From positions 544,231 to 608,230 of the forward strand of contig JAHLKD010000018.1 in the NCBI GenBank assembly GCA_025526935.1: 64,000 nucleotides of DNA, given 5' to 3'. Below, piece after piece: positions 1 through 10,379 of the stretch. Each line of letters starts with the position of its first letter. Positions within the stretch are counted from its first letter, which is position 1. This DNA comes from Cladochytrium replicatum (taxonomy: Eukaryota > Chytridiomycota > Chytridiomycetes > Cladochytriales > Cladochytriaceae). Both the position numbers and the translations under genes were made by a program. The notes below the pieces were generated by a model, which saw only the letters and a list, made by a program, of their open reading frames with translations, was not told the origin of the DNA and made no database searches.

Positions 1-861
1 AACCTTGAGGCGTTAAGGGCGATGGGATTCACCGTCGGAACTTCCCTCCGCCTCCTCGTGTCGATCAAAAGTACGCCCAACAGTATTGCACCACAAGTAT
101 TCTATTGACTGATTGCATCTTTCGCTCAGAACACTTGAAGGCGACGGGGATGGGACAAGACTCCTCAAGCTCATCACAATCCATCGATTCAGTCTCCGTC
201 GATGAGCTGCACAGCGTGGTTGCCGAGATGGTGGCACAATCCCTGAGTACGTCCCATCAAGTGCCCTCATTAAGACACATGACTTACCAAACGTATGTTA
301 TTTAGAAGACAAAGTCGAAGAAAAGGGACGCAAGCTTCGGCCGCAGTCCATGGTCGATCGGTACGTCATCGCCTTCTAAACCTCCCCTTCCCAATACTGA
401 TATATCGTACTCTCCAGCTTACCCTGGAACTCGAACCCACGCTCTCCTCCGCGCAACTCATCATCATCGTCGTCCACAACAACAACCCCATCCTCACCAC
501 TCCAACAACGCCACCGTACGTCCTCAGCACGGAATTTAATGCTCAAACCCGAAGTTTCGACCCCGCCGCGTTCCGCAAGCGTCGACCAGATCACAAGGTT
601 CGTTGGGGGCAGATCGGCGTCGAGGGAATCGAATCAGACGCCGAGCGCATCATCGTCGAGGAGCGGGAGTCCGTCGCGATGGGGGGAGAAGAGGAGACGG
701 GAGGGGTCGCCTGGGAAAGGTGCGACTACTGGGTAAGCTTGGAAAACGTGCAAATGATTTTGTTTGGTGGTTTTATTGATCAATTTGGGATTGATTGTAG
801 GTCGACGGGAGGGAGAAGTGGGGCGAGCTCGAGTGTAGGACGGTTCCAGAACCATCCATGA
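1..861 (+). CDS. C-terminal part of a SAM-domain protein
   Basis: The gene enters from the left edge, so only its last five exons are visible: 1-70, 130-246, 306-360, 418-732 and 801-861. Introns are 57-68 nt with GT-AG ends, and the joined frame is open to the TGA at 859-861. The first exon reads LEALRAMGFTVGTSLRLL and continues into VSIKKHLKA across the first intron. This resembles the last helix of a SAM domain, a protein or RNA interaction module common in fungal signalling proteins. The rest is low-complexity: Ser/Thr/Pro-rich, then a basic Ser/Arg stretch, ending FQNHP. The SAM call rests on one helix and is an inference. The N-terminal part, which would name the protein, lies outside the window. 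Confidence 0.6.
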
Positions 862-1774
862 ACAAAAACTTTTGTACACATGCTGATTGATTTGGTTCAT
901 CTTCTTCGATTTTTTCTTGTGGATACGTTTTCTTGTTTGTTCCCTTTTACGGTGGTTTAGCCTGACAGCCGTGTGTTTTTGTTTGTGTGTTTCCAAGGTC
1001 GCATTTTTGTTGTAAAGCATATTTTGTTCAGTGATATTCGTGTGCACCAGCCGTCATTTTCTTTTACCTATCCAGTTTGCCAATGTAATACCCTACATAT
1101 GTGCACACATTTAAATACAGAAAAAGAAAAGAAAAATGGACTGCTGACAAAGCGCTCGCAATCATTTGTGATTCTTCATCTGATCTCTGAAGTTATCCGG
1201 AATTTCGGACCAGCCCCACGCAACGTGCTAAACCGAGAAAAGGAGCGAAATGACAGATGATTGTGGGACTGACGGTAACAGCTGCCCAGAAATTTGTCTC
1301 TTCAATCTTCGTAACATGTTCAACAAACTACAATGCAAATGAATGTACCGAACAACTCCACAAACGTACAACAGCGACACTCAAAAACTAGGGAGGAGGG
1401 TTCGAAACAAAACCCAATAACCTTCAATCAAAATTCAGGGAGAGTGACAATAAAGTACGACGAAGTCAACAATGTGATGACCAAACAAAAATAATGATAA
1501 GAACAACGTCAAGAGGTCATAACAACATCAACATATCGAAACAATACGGAAATTCACAATGAAGCTATTCCCGTTCGAACCACCACCACGACAAACGCAC
1601 AGTACGAAAATGGCGACCCGGAAACTAGGATAGCGAAATCGACACGAAAATGGGGGAGAGCGACAAGAACAGTAAAAATCCTAGAAAAGAACAGACAAAA
1701 AGCGCTATAAAATACATGATAAGACAAACGAAAAGGTTCTCACCAAACGAAAAAGGTTCTCACACAACCAACAC
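862..1774. other. Intergenic, no gene seen
   Basis: AT-rich sequence after the SAM-domain gene. Short open frames here have no recognisable features. A direct repeat of about 20 bp (aaacgaaaa-ggttctcac, twice) lies near 1725-1765. The left part probably holds the 3' untranslated region of the upstream gene. Confidence 0.5.
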
Positions 1775-2055
1775 TCAACTCCAACGACAACGATGACCGT
1801 AATACAAACAGTAGACAAAATCAACGACAAAAGCAGTGAAAACGATGCCAACAGAAGAAAAAATTGAAATAAAACCACTGCAACACGACGCCCTCTTGGC
1901 AATATCCAAGCGTTTGGGCACATCGGCCGACAACTCTATCACCTCTTCCATGGTGAGCCTTTTCTTTGGATGCACCTCGAGCATCCCAACCAGCATCTCC
2001 CTTCTGGACTCCAAAAGCATCACCCCGTCCTGGACGCATAGGGTAAACGCGTTTC
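1775..2055 (-). pseudogene. Protein-kinase C-lobe relic
   Basis: On the minus strand, about 1880-2023 reads REMLVGMLEVHPKKRLTMEE followed by VIEL. This matches the end of a Ser/Thr kinase catalytic domain, where a G-M-L-x-x-x-P-x-x-R-L-T motif precedes the last helices. Nothing upstream of it (ATP site, catalytic loop) remains. It then runs into a hydrophobic tail (ISIFSSVGIVFTAFV). The second kinase relic at 33 kb has the same arrangement: MLVGALQV, SKRLTLISMV, AKR, then a hydrophobic tail. The two are probably debris of one duplicated kinase family. Its right end is cut by the transposon relic that begins near 2130. Confidence 0.5.
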
Positions 2056-2129
2056 ACAGCAGAGCAAACGGCACAATCAGTCAACCTTCAACCTGTGATA
2101 TCGCCCAAACTGACCATCTTAGAGGAGCG

Positions 2130-3345
2130 CGGACACCACTGCTGGAATCGCGACTGTTGAACATGACAAAAGATCTTGAAGAGACGGCAATGAACAAGAG
2201 AAGGGCCTGCATCGCAGCAGAAGTGCAAGAGAAGGCCCTCATTGATCAATTGGGCAGGGCTGGTGCATTGATTCAGCACGGCGAGCACGAAGAGCTAGCA
2301 AGATTCAGGGTGATCACCGCAGCAATGGAAAGGGAGAAGCAGACGGCGTCCCAGGAGATTTCACAATGGAAATCACGTGTGACTGCCCTGGAGGGAGAGC
2401 TTGCTGCTCTGAAATGACAGACTGGTCATTCAGAAGCAGCTACACCTGCGGCGCCAACATCAACGTGTGTGGCCCGAGAAGCATCTCGTCCGCTTGCAAG
2501 GTGATTGGTAGAATTCCCAAGGTCCAAGGAACCAGTTCCCTTGCATTGGTTAGCCTGCAGCAGCACTGTCGTACGGCTATCCTTTTGGTGAAAGAGGTCA
2601 TCTAGGGCATCTGCTTCCAGGTGCATAAGATCAATGAAGTTATTCATGACCTTAAATTGCGGTATCTACCACCATCAATCAAGTTTGTCAACGTCAACTA
2701 CGAAATCCTGTCCCAAAATGAGTTCTTACAGCCCATCTTTGTTGAATCTGATGAACGCTCAAGCCGAACATCAACTTCAAGTAGCAGTGCTTGGAGCAGC
2801 CTTACTCTTCTTATGGTGCACATTTTGCTTGGAAACTGGATTCGGCACAACAACTCGCTAAGTACGTCTGCCACTATATATCACATGTTCAGAGCATCAG
2901 TGGATACGTATCCTTCTGAGTGGCTAAGGTTCTGGACAGCATACATCCGGCATCTGTCGTCCATAACGCTCCCTGAGGTGGATTGGAAACCTTAGAAGAC
3001 AGGTTTAGCCAAGGATTTCATGCTTTCAAATGACGACATCGATTGGTACATCAGGACTGGGTTGGCAAAGGATGTAACCAGTGGTGGATGGGACTCTGAC
3101 GATATGAACCAGATACAGAAGCTGATTTGTGCTGTTCCACCTATCAACTTGTCATTGTTCAGTGGAGTTTTGTTCATCTTCATGATAGTGTTTGTAAATA
3201 TCACACTGTCCACACAGACACAAAGGGTTCATGTAGTTATCAAGGTTTCAACCACTTTGGGTCCGGGCATACCACTTGTACTTGTCAGTGATCCGGCGGA
3301 TGCCTGGACAAACATGACCGAAGTAAGGTTTCAGGCTTCATTGTG
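2130..3345 (+). pseudogene. Relic of hAT-borne orphan gene, 3' part
   Basis: This stretch is homologous to the second half of the orphan gene in the elements at 12.4-14.0 kb and 17.2-19.5 kb. It starts at the coiled-coil segment (LLNMTKDLEETAMNKRR), passes through the central region (HILLGNWIRHNNSLSTSATI), and reaches the C-terminal membrane segment (PPINLSLFSGVLF). The frame is broken by stops after GELAALK at 2415-2417 and after VDWKP at 2993-2995. A decayed form of the GGGTC-rich element end follows at 3247-3330. The first half of the gene is absent here, but a fragment of it lies on the opposite strand at 5125-5506. The copy has therefore been rearranged as well as mutated. Confidence 0.75.
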
Positions 3346-5030
3346 ATTGATGCTGAATGCGACCACCTCCCTGGTCATGAGATGACCCTCTCCTTTGACG
3401 TTTTCCAGCTGCCATTCTTGGCAATGGTCCTCTGGACTGCTCGCGTGACTCCTGCTTTCACTATCTGCAGCAGCAAGGCTAGATTTTCTAGCAGGAACAT
3501 TGTGAATTTTCTGAAGTGAGCCTGTGTCCTCCAGACCTACAGGAAATGGACCCAATCCAGTAACATTGCAGTTGCTATCTGGTCACGTTGGCCTCCCATA
3601 ATCTCGTCCAGGTACCTTCAATGTCCTTCCCTTTCATTCCTTGCATCTTCCAGGATCTTTTGGGTTTCCGACTGTACCGCAGTTGCAACTGCATATGCTA
3701 TTCCATTTCTGACTGCCTCAATTTCCAAAATGCTGTGCCCTGTTTCTGCGACTGAGAGGACAGAGAGAACCACCTGTTACATTGCATCCATCTCTAAAGT
3801 GTCCAACACCCTGGCACTTTGAGCACCACACACCATATAGATCACCCCAAACCTTTGGTGCAAAGTCATTGTTCCTTGTAGTAGTCTCCGTTGAGGGAAA
3901 CACAAAGCGTGCCCAAGGCTCAACCTACTTCCTGCTGAGAGCAGTACTTGCACTGAAATTGCTCCACGTGCAATTCTCTCTGCCTCATAATTGGCTGCTT
4001 CTTCTTCCGTTCCCACTCTGAACAGGACCTGATCATGTGTGCTTGTAGCTGTTTCCTGAAGTGGGCAATCTTTACACGCCTGTATGATCACCCCACACCC
4101 CAAATCTCCCATACAGAGAACATGGAAGTTCCTGCATGAGTCTTGAAGGGGTGGCTGGATCCTGGAACTCCACAACTGCAGAACCAAGAGCCTACCGCTG
4201 TATTGTATCACACACAAGAGTGGTATTTTCAACGCACGTGCTTCTGACTCAGGATCAACATCCATACTCTGCGACAATGGTCCTACACTCACTGCAGCTA
4301 CTCTGTGTAACTGTGCGCGCAGCCCAAGCAGCGGTCAAAAATCGCTCAAGATCAGGAGCCGTAACATCCAACAGGGTACCATTCGCAATCAACTCTCTTG
4401 CTCGGTCAACAATGTGCATCTCCAGTGCTGGACGGTGCCCTCTGTTGTACGACAGGGGAACGGTGGCCGCTCTGAAGATGGGCTCAATTTCTTGCTCAGT
4501 AGGAACTGGAACTGCACTGGATAGTCACGACAGCCAGTGAAAGGTGGTGGCAGTATCAACCGGACCCAAGCACAATGAGCAAGATCAAGAGCTGCTTTGT
4601 TCCTCTCCGCAGCGATGCCACTTCATTGGTGATTCCACAGACCTCTGCTGACACTGAGATTACGCTACCCATCAGAACTGCATCTCCCACCAGCTCTTCC
4701 TCATCTTCTGAATCATACTCCACCCTCTCAATTCCGCTTGAGGCTGACCTGGTGTTTTGCTGGGTCTTGTAGAGCCACTTTTCAGGTGATATCTCCGCGC
4801 GTCGCATCTGCAGGTTCCTGCTCATCTCGTGTTTATGAGTCAATACTCCCAGATTATTTCCAAGATTGCCTAGACTTCTGTTCCTGCTGCAAATTGTCAC
4901 AACTGCAGTACACTTTGCCTCTCAATTCACAGGGTTGCTGGGTCTCGCAGCCCAGACAGGATTTAAAGACCGCAACACCGCCTGCAGGAAGGTTGCGATC
5001 CAGCTGAGCACCATGCCCTGGCCTGCTTGA
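3346..5030 (-). pseudogene. Zinc-knuckle (Gag-like) relic
   Basis: Minus-strand sequence with fragments of coding texture but no continuous frame. At about 3855-3780 it encodes WCSKCQGVGHFRDGC, a CX2CX4HX4C zinc knuckle as found in retroelement Gag proteins. Upstream fragments are acidic (EYDSEDEEELVGDAV, near 4700) or mixed (EEEAANYEAERIARG, near 3980). It lies between two oppositely oriented pieces of the orphan transposon gene. It could be a second gene of that element or a separate retroelement, and no reverse transcriptase or integrase motif was seen that would decide. Confidence 0.4.
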
Positions 5031-5124
5031 GGTTTAAGTGATCTGAGAGCAGATCTGATAATGTACTAGTGACACAAAAAATTCCATCCCAGAGAGATCT
5101 GACTTAATCAGCAGTAGAATTGGC

Positions 5125-5506
5125 AGCGTTCTGACTGTTTGAGGACCTGTTTTGTCCTTTCACGGTCCTCATCTGCTTGCTTGGAACTCGTCAACCTTTG
5201 CTAAATGCCGTACTTGTTCCTGCCGCCTGTAAAAGTCCAGAAATGTTGTTTCCTTCTGAAAAGAAGAACTTTTCAAGCACTCCATACGATAGGCGTTTGC
5301 TGCTGTTATGAACTCCGTTTGTCCACTGCATGCGTAGTGAATTTCATTCAGGGCTTGACGAACTAGCTTGCTGTCAGAGTTGCGTCGGTCGATCAGCCCT
5401 TGAAGAACAAATCTTGGGCCGCATTCATCACGATTTGTTTGACAGTTGCTGATGAAGTGCTCCGAGTCGCCACTTGCTTTGAATTTTCAATACCAAAGTC
5501 ATGCCA
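5125..5506 (-). pseudogene. Relic of hAT-borne orphan gene, 5' part
   Basis: Minus-strand fragment homologous to codons about 90-220 of the orphan gene at 17424. It covers the region around NCQTNRDECGPRFVLQGLI and ALNEIH, and the part before the coiled coil (TFLDFYRWQGHKYGIY in the better copy). Small insertions and deletions break the frame. Together with 2130-3345 it shows that a full-length copy once existed here and was rearranged. Confidence 0.7.
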
Positions 5507-5858
5507 GCTTAAACTAGTTATTTTTTTCCATAGGTGTCCACGCGATCCGATTCAAATGTTAATCAGTGCAACCAGATAATCTTGCTCTGCCCGACCTGAA
5601 TGCCTTGGTTACTGGTTTGTACTGTTTAGATCATAGTTTGTGGAGCTACTAAACGTCATTGTGGATGCGTACAAAACGAAACAAGAAAAATAAAGGAATG
5701 TTGATTGGTAGTGTGCGAGTCTGACAAATATAAAAAACTGTTTATCCCCTCCCAAAAACTAAAAAGAAATGGGAAAACAAATGAAATAGAGAAATAAGAC
5801 AACTCCAAAACTAAACAGAAGCGGATATCCAACATTCTTTTGAGAGAAGTATCCCTTC
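5507..5858. other. Intergenic / NST1 3' flank
   Basis: No gene seen. AT-rich sequence between the transposon relic and the stop codon of NST1. It probably contains the NST1 3' untranslated region, since NST1 is transcribed leftwards. Confidence 0.4.
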
Positions 5859-8800
5859 TTACACAAAGTTTGCTCCCTCAACACCCTGTTGCTGCTGCTG
5901 AGGTTGTGTCAATGTTGTTGCACTCCCCGCAACACCAATACCCCAGCTAGTCCTCCTGTCACCTCCAACACCGTACCCAAGCAACCCCGGTGGGGCAGCA
6001 ACTCCAGCTGACAATGGCGGCTCCCAAAGCCCACCAAACAATCCACCCGTCGAACCCCTCCACGACCTCCCAGTCCCGCCTCCCTCGACAATCTCTCCAC
6101 CAAGCCACAGACTCCCTCCAACCTCGCCCACAATCTCCTCGTCGTCCTTCTGTGCACCACCGGCCCCCATACTCACGGGTCGCGGCCGCGCAATTGGTTT
6201 GGGTCTCGTCACGGCTTTCCGCGACAACTCTGGTGTCGGCGTCGTCGGCGTCGTAGCAGACGGGACTGAACTTGTTGTTGTTGTCCAGTTGAATCCACCC
6301 AGTAACTCGCTTGTGGGAGTTGGTGTCGTCATGCGAGAGGTGACGGGCGACATTGGAGGCGGTGCAAAAGCGGCGCTGAAAGTCGGCGTGCCGAGGAGTG
6401 CGGCGGAGGGCGGGGCGGCGGGGCGGTGGAGGGTTGGAGGCGGCGGGGAATGGATTGCGCCAACGAGGATTGGAGTCGACGTCGCGACGGTCGTAGTTGC
6501 GCGCGGGGTGGTAATGATCGCGGGACCGGCGACGGTTGGAAGCGGGACAGCGGGGACGTACATGCCGGGAGGGGAGACCATCGCAGATGAACCTGTAGAT
6601 GTGGTCGGTGTGTTCCGTGGCTGGATGGGGACAGAGAGGGGGATGTGCAGAGGCGTGATGACTGGAGGAACACCGATCGGCACTTGTGGATAGTGGTGGT
6701 GCAAGGTCATTGCGGGGACTCCGGCTGACGGAACGTGCGCTGGGAGGCTCACGGGAACGGAGACGGTCGGTGCGGCTGACGAAACGATGTGCACTGGTCC
6801 GGCCCTCGTCGTGGGGACCGCGGATGGTGGCGAGACCGGCGTCGCGGCATGGGAATGCACTGGCGACGGAACACCCACTTTCGGTGACGCAGTTTTATGT
6901 GCAGGCTGCTTCACCACGCTCAGCGGCGTCCCACGCAGTTTCGCAGCCGCTTTCTCCTTCTCCTTCTCCTCTCTCTCCTTCCGCTCCTTCTCTTCGCGCT
7001 CTTTGCGTTCTCGCTCCTCTCGCTCCTTGCGTTCACGCTCTTCCCGCGCTCGCCCTTCGCGTTCTTCTTTTTCACGCTTTTCGCGCTCCTCTCGCTTCTC
7101 ACGCTCTTCTCGCTCCCGTTTCTCCCTTTCTTCCTTCTCTCGCCGTTTCTTCTCCTCCGCTTTCCTTCGTTCCTCCTCCTTTCTTGCCCTCTCTGCTTCT
7201 TTCCGTGCTCGCTCAGCCTCCTCTTTCACCCGTCGCTCCTCTTCCTTTCGCAATCGTTCGGCCTCTCTCTTTTGACTTGAGCGAACTTTTAGCAATGGTG
7301 CTGGTGAAACAATGAATGGTCGTTACCGCTCTTCTTCTGATTTCCGCTCCTTCTCTGCCTTCATGCGCTCTTCCTCCGCCAGTCGCTCCCGCTCCTTCGC
7401 GAGCTTCTCTTCCTCTTTTTGTTGCTTTAGCAATCTGCAATCGATACGCGTTAAAATTGTACGTTATGACACCAGTTGTTACTAACTTTTTGTGCGCCTT
7501 CTTCTTCTCCTTGTTCTTTTGCTTGGCCTCCTCTTTGAGCTCCTTCATCCGCTCCTCCTCTTCAAGCTCCTGCAGTAATCTCTGTTGCCGCTCATTGGAC
7601 ACCTTTCACAAATAATGAGTTAAGCAACGGCCTACGACGAATATTGGTAATTGCGTTATACCTTCTCCCGATATGCGGCGAGAACTCTCTGCTCGAACAT
7701 TTTTGCAGCGAAAATTTGAAACATTCGTCTACCCTCCTCCATCCTTTGTTCTTCCGTCATTGTATCCTAAAACATAGACAGTCATTACTTGTTCCAAAAC
7801 ATATAACTTTTACTTTAAATTACCTCCTCGTCCTCATAATCGGCGTCGTCGTCTCCATCGTCGTCCTCGTCGCCATCGTCGTCGTCATCCTCGTCGTCAT
7901 ATACACCGTTCCCGGTATCCACCCATTCGTCATCTCCCTCTTCGTCGCCGTCTTGCCCGTCGTCCTGTGCGCCATCCTCATCGCCACCTTCAAGCTGGCG
8001 AATCTTTCTCTCCGCAAGCCGCTCCATAAGATCGAGGAACTTTCGTCCATCGTTCTTGAGAAAATCGTCGGCGACAGTGAGAAGTCCACCCTTGACAGTG
8101 AGCGACGAGCCGAACTCAAACATGGAGAGGTGGCTATTATTATTATGAGTATGGTGATGGTGGTTATGGTCTCTGGAACGCGTTAGCGATGGCGGAGTAT
8201 TTGCAGAGTGAAGGTTTGACGACGACGACGAGGTGTCGGAGGGAGCGTAGGTGGAGTGGGCGTGGTTGTGGTGATGGGACGGAAGGGAAGCATGAGTGAG
8301 TCGAGGGGAAGAGGGTGAAGAGGCAGATGGTGAAATGGCGGGATTTGCTGAAAAGCAGTCAAGAATAGTTGAAAAAGAAAGAGACGTTAGAAACAAGCAG
8401 AGTCCTAAAAGGTTTTTACAATTTACCTCCACCGGTGTTTCCATTCTCGTGGTTTGCAAAGGACTCTAACTCGTCGTAATATGCGTCATAGAGGATCTCT
8501 AGCTCCTCTTCGATTACGGAACGTTTACGCCCGCAGACCGAGCACGAGCACGAGTGTCGCTGCTGGTCCTTCATTTTCTTGAGAACAGCGTCCTTTTCGA
8601 GCTTGACGAGTTGTCTTCGCTGGTCCTCGTCCAAGTCGAGCCAAAACTGGCGAATGCGGAGCTTTTCATGGTGGTCTGAGGTGTACCATATGGAGTCTGT
8701 GGCCTGAGTGTCGAAGCTTTTACATGCAGCAGACGATAGAGCCGTCGTCGAGGTGGGTTGTGACGACTTTGAGTGTTTCTTTCTGTGGCGATGGGCCGTG

Positions 8801-8946
8801 TTCAGTGCTGCAGAGCCAGCAACATTATTTGAATTTTCAGTCAGTGCGTTTGTGCCGCGGGCAGCAGCAGCACCAGCACCAGCAGCAGCCGCAGCCGATG
8901 CCGAAGCGGAGATCTTTTCCGGTGGAGCACTTCCAGTCGACAGCAT
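5859..8946 (-). CDS. NST1: NST1-like stress response protein
   Basis: Six exons on the minus strand: 8946-8427, 8347-7824, 7766-7662, 7602-7487, 7434-7327 and 7275-5859, giving about 929 residues. The start is the first ATG in the open frame (8946). Family landmarks occur in the expected order. These are a Cys cluster [10 protein letters not shown] near residue 135 followed by [20 protein letters not shown], an Asp/Glu-rich tract before residue 348, the segment [20 protein letters not shown], a long Glu/Arg/Lys coiled coil (about 385-590), and a Pro/Thr/Ser-rich tail ending in a short poly-Gln. In yeast NST1 acts negatively on salt tolerance and associates with RNA-processing and P-body proteins; that role is family knowledge. 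The acceptor at 7276 was chosen because it is the only nearby AG that keeps the coiled coil in frame. Confidence 0.88.
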
Positions 8947-9156
8947 CGAAATCAATATTGTCGAGAATCGTGTGAGAGACTCTGAGAACTGTGGCTGTGT
9001 TGCTGTGTTTTGAAATAATTGATTGAAATTGTTGAATTAATAGTTGGACATTCGAAGAGTCGGCAATACAATCGCAGTAGATCTCGTCGACTTTAATTCA
9101 AACGATGTACACACTAATTTCCCAAGAGAATACTCTTCTCGACGCTGACTATTTGC

Positions 9157-9545
9157 TTGTTCATCAACATGAAGAAGGTCTTGTCCTATGAATCCATTGC
9201 ACATTGTCTCGGTCTCATCCCCCTCCGCTCCTCAATAGCTTCAGAAATGCGCTACTCGCGCGACTGCTCTTGTCCTCAATACTGCCAGTTCTGTTCCGTT
9301 ATCTTGATGCTCTCGCTCGCTTGCACCAACAAGCGTCTCATCACTTCAAAAAGACCTGATTTCAGACTCTGCGGCTGTCTACTCCGTCGGCTCAGATGAT
9401 CCAACGTACCCTGGCGTTCCCACTGTGAAGCTTAGGCCAGGAAAGGAGATCAAGCTGAAATGTATCGAAAAGAAAAAGGTGACAGCAAAAGAACACGCGA
9501 AGTGGTCGCAATTGCAGGATGTTTTCATCGGCCCTATGTCACATC
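9157..9545 (+). pseudogene. RPB3: Truncated RPB3 (RNA polymerase II subunit) pseudogene
   Basis: The translation carries core RPB3 sequence in the right order. First comes [16 protein letters not shown] (compare DEFIAHRLGLIPL of the family), then [16 protein letters not shown] (the zinc-binding cysteines). After a frame change near 9349 it reads [36 protein letters not shown] and TAKEHAKWS. The family's N-terminal dimerisation strand and everything after HAKWSP are missing, and no start codon is supported. A run of A residues (caaaaag) explains the one-base shift. No intron interrupts the match. This is a dead fragment, and the functional RPB3 must lie elsewhere. It may derive from an mRNA copy or a segmental duplication. 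Confidence 0.85.
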
Positions 9546-9911
9546 AAATCTTTTCGTCACCCATGGGAAGGTACAGTGCAGCGGAATTTCCATGGAGCTT
9601 AGACTTGAAAGCTCTTCCATGATCAAGCAACGCCCCAAACACCTTCAGCGATCAAGAATCGGCCAACTCATTCAGTTTTTTGGTTTCTTTTGTTTACATC
9701 TGTAAGGTAGAGACTCTTTAAAGCACAGGACACAAACGGGAGCAGGAGGGCAACAGCAAATTAGAACAATTTCAGAGAATGATGAGCTGTACCAGTGGCT
9801 ATCAAATTGCACACCGTAACAAAAAACATTTCAAAGAAAGTGCTTGCAGATCAATCCAGATGAGCTTGCCTCTATTATTGTGATTACTAACTAGTGCTTC
9901 AATCAGATAAT

Positions 9912-9945
9912 GTATTCTTTGTTCCTAAACAGGAACAAAGAATAC
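9912..9945. repeat. Perfect 15-bp hairpin
   Basis: Arms gtattctttgttcct (9912-9926) and aggaacaaagaatac (9931-9945) are exact reverse complements around a 4-base loop (aaac). It lies about 45 bp outside the 3' LTR of the old copia element. No protein is associated with it. The rest of 9546-9988 shows no gene. Confidence 0.8.
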
Positions 9946-9988
9946 CTTTGCACTTATGCAACGTGTAGTGCAAGTAATATTACGAATT

Positions 9989-10221
9989 TGGTAACAACAT
10001 TAAAGACACGTAAGTACGCGTTTCCACCCTCATAAATACATATTACTCTTCCCGAATAAATGATTGTTATCGCCTTAACAATTCCAACCAACAGGACTCT
10101 CTGCATCCCGCATAGAGAACTCCTGGACGTCTCCAGTCCATCTGTTATGTAGTAGAGTGCTTTGTGTTTGGTTGTTTAAGTGACTGCAGTAATAGAGTGT
10201 TGTAACGTTCATAATCCAACA
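9989..10221 (-). repeat. 3' LTR of the old copia element
   Basis: About 233 bp, minus strand, running from TGTTGGATT (10221) to GTTGTTACCA (9989). A purine tract sits just inside. The segment around 9989-10058 matches 20280-20345 (ggtaacaacat-aaagaca-gtaagta and aaatacatattactcttccc), which identifies the partner LTR. The outer boundary is inferred from that match. Confidence 0.6.
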
Positions 10222-10379
10222 CACCTTCCCAGTCCTTTAACAACGTAAATGTTGCTGACTGAGCTGTTAGGCAAAACAAAGAGGATCTACTAGTTCAGTC
10301 TTTCTTTATCTTGAGACAACATTGACTGAATAATCCTAATGTATTACGATGTATTACAAAGAACTTGTATGGAAGTGGT

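Noticed and set aside
973-1260. Open frame of 95 codons after the SAM-domain gene
   Set aside because: It lies in AT-rich DNA, has no motif, and is best explained as untranslated or intergenic sequence.
6686-7315. Long open frames on the plus strand opposite NST1
   Set aside because: They are mirror images of the Glu/Arg/Lys-rich coiled coil, giving Ser/Arg/Leu-rich nonsense. NST1 explains the region.
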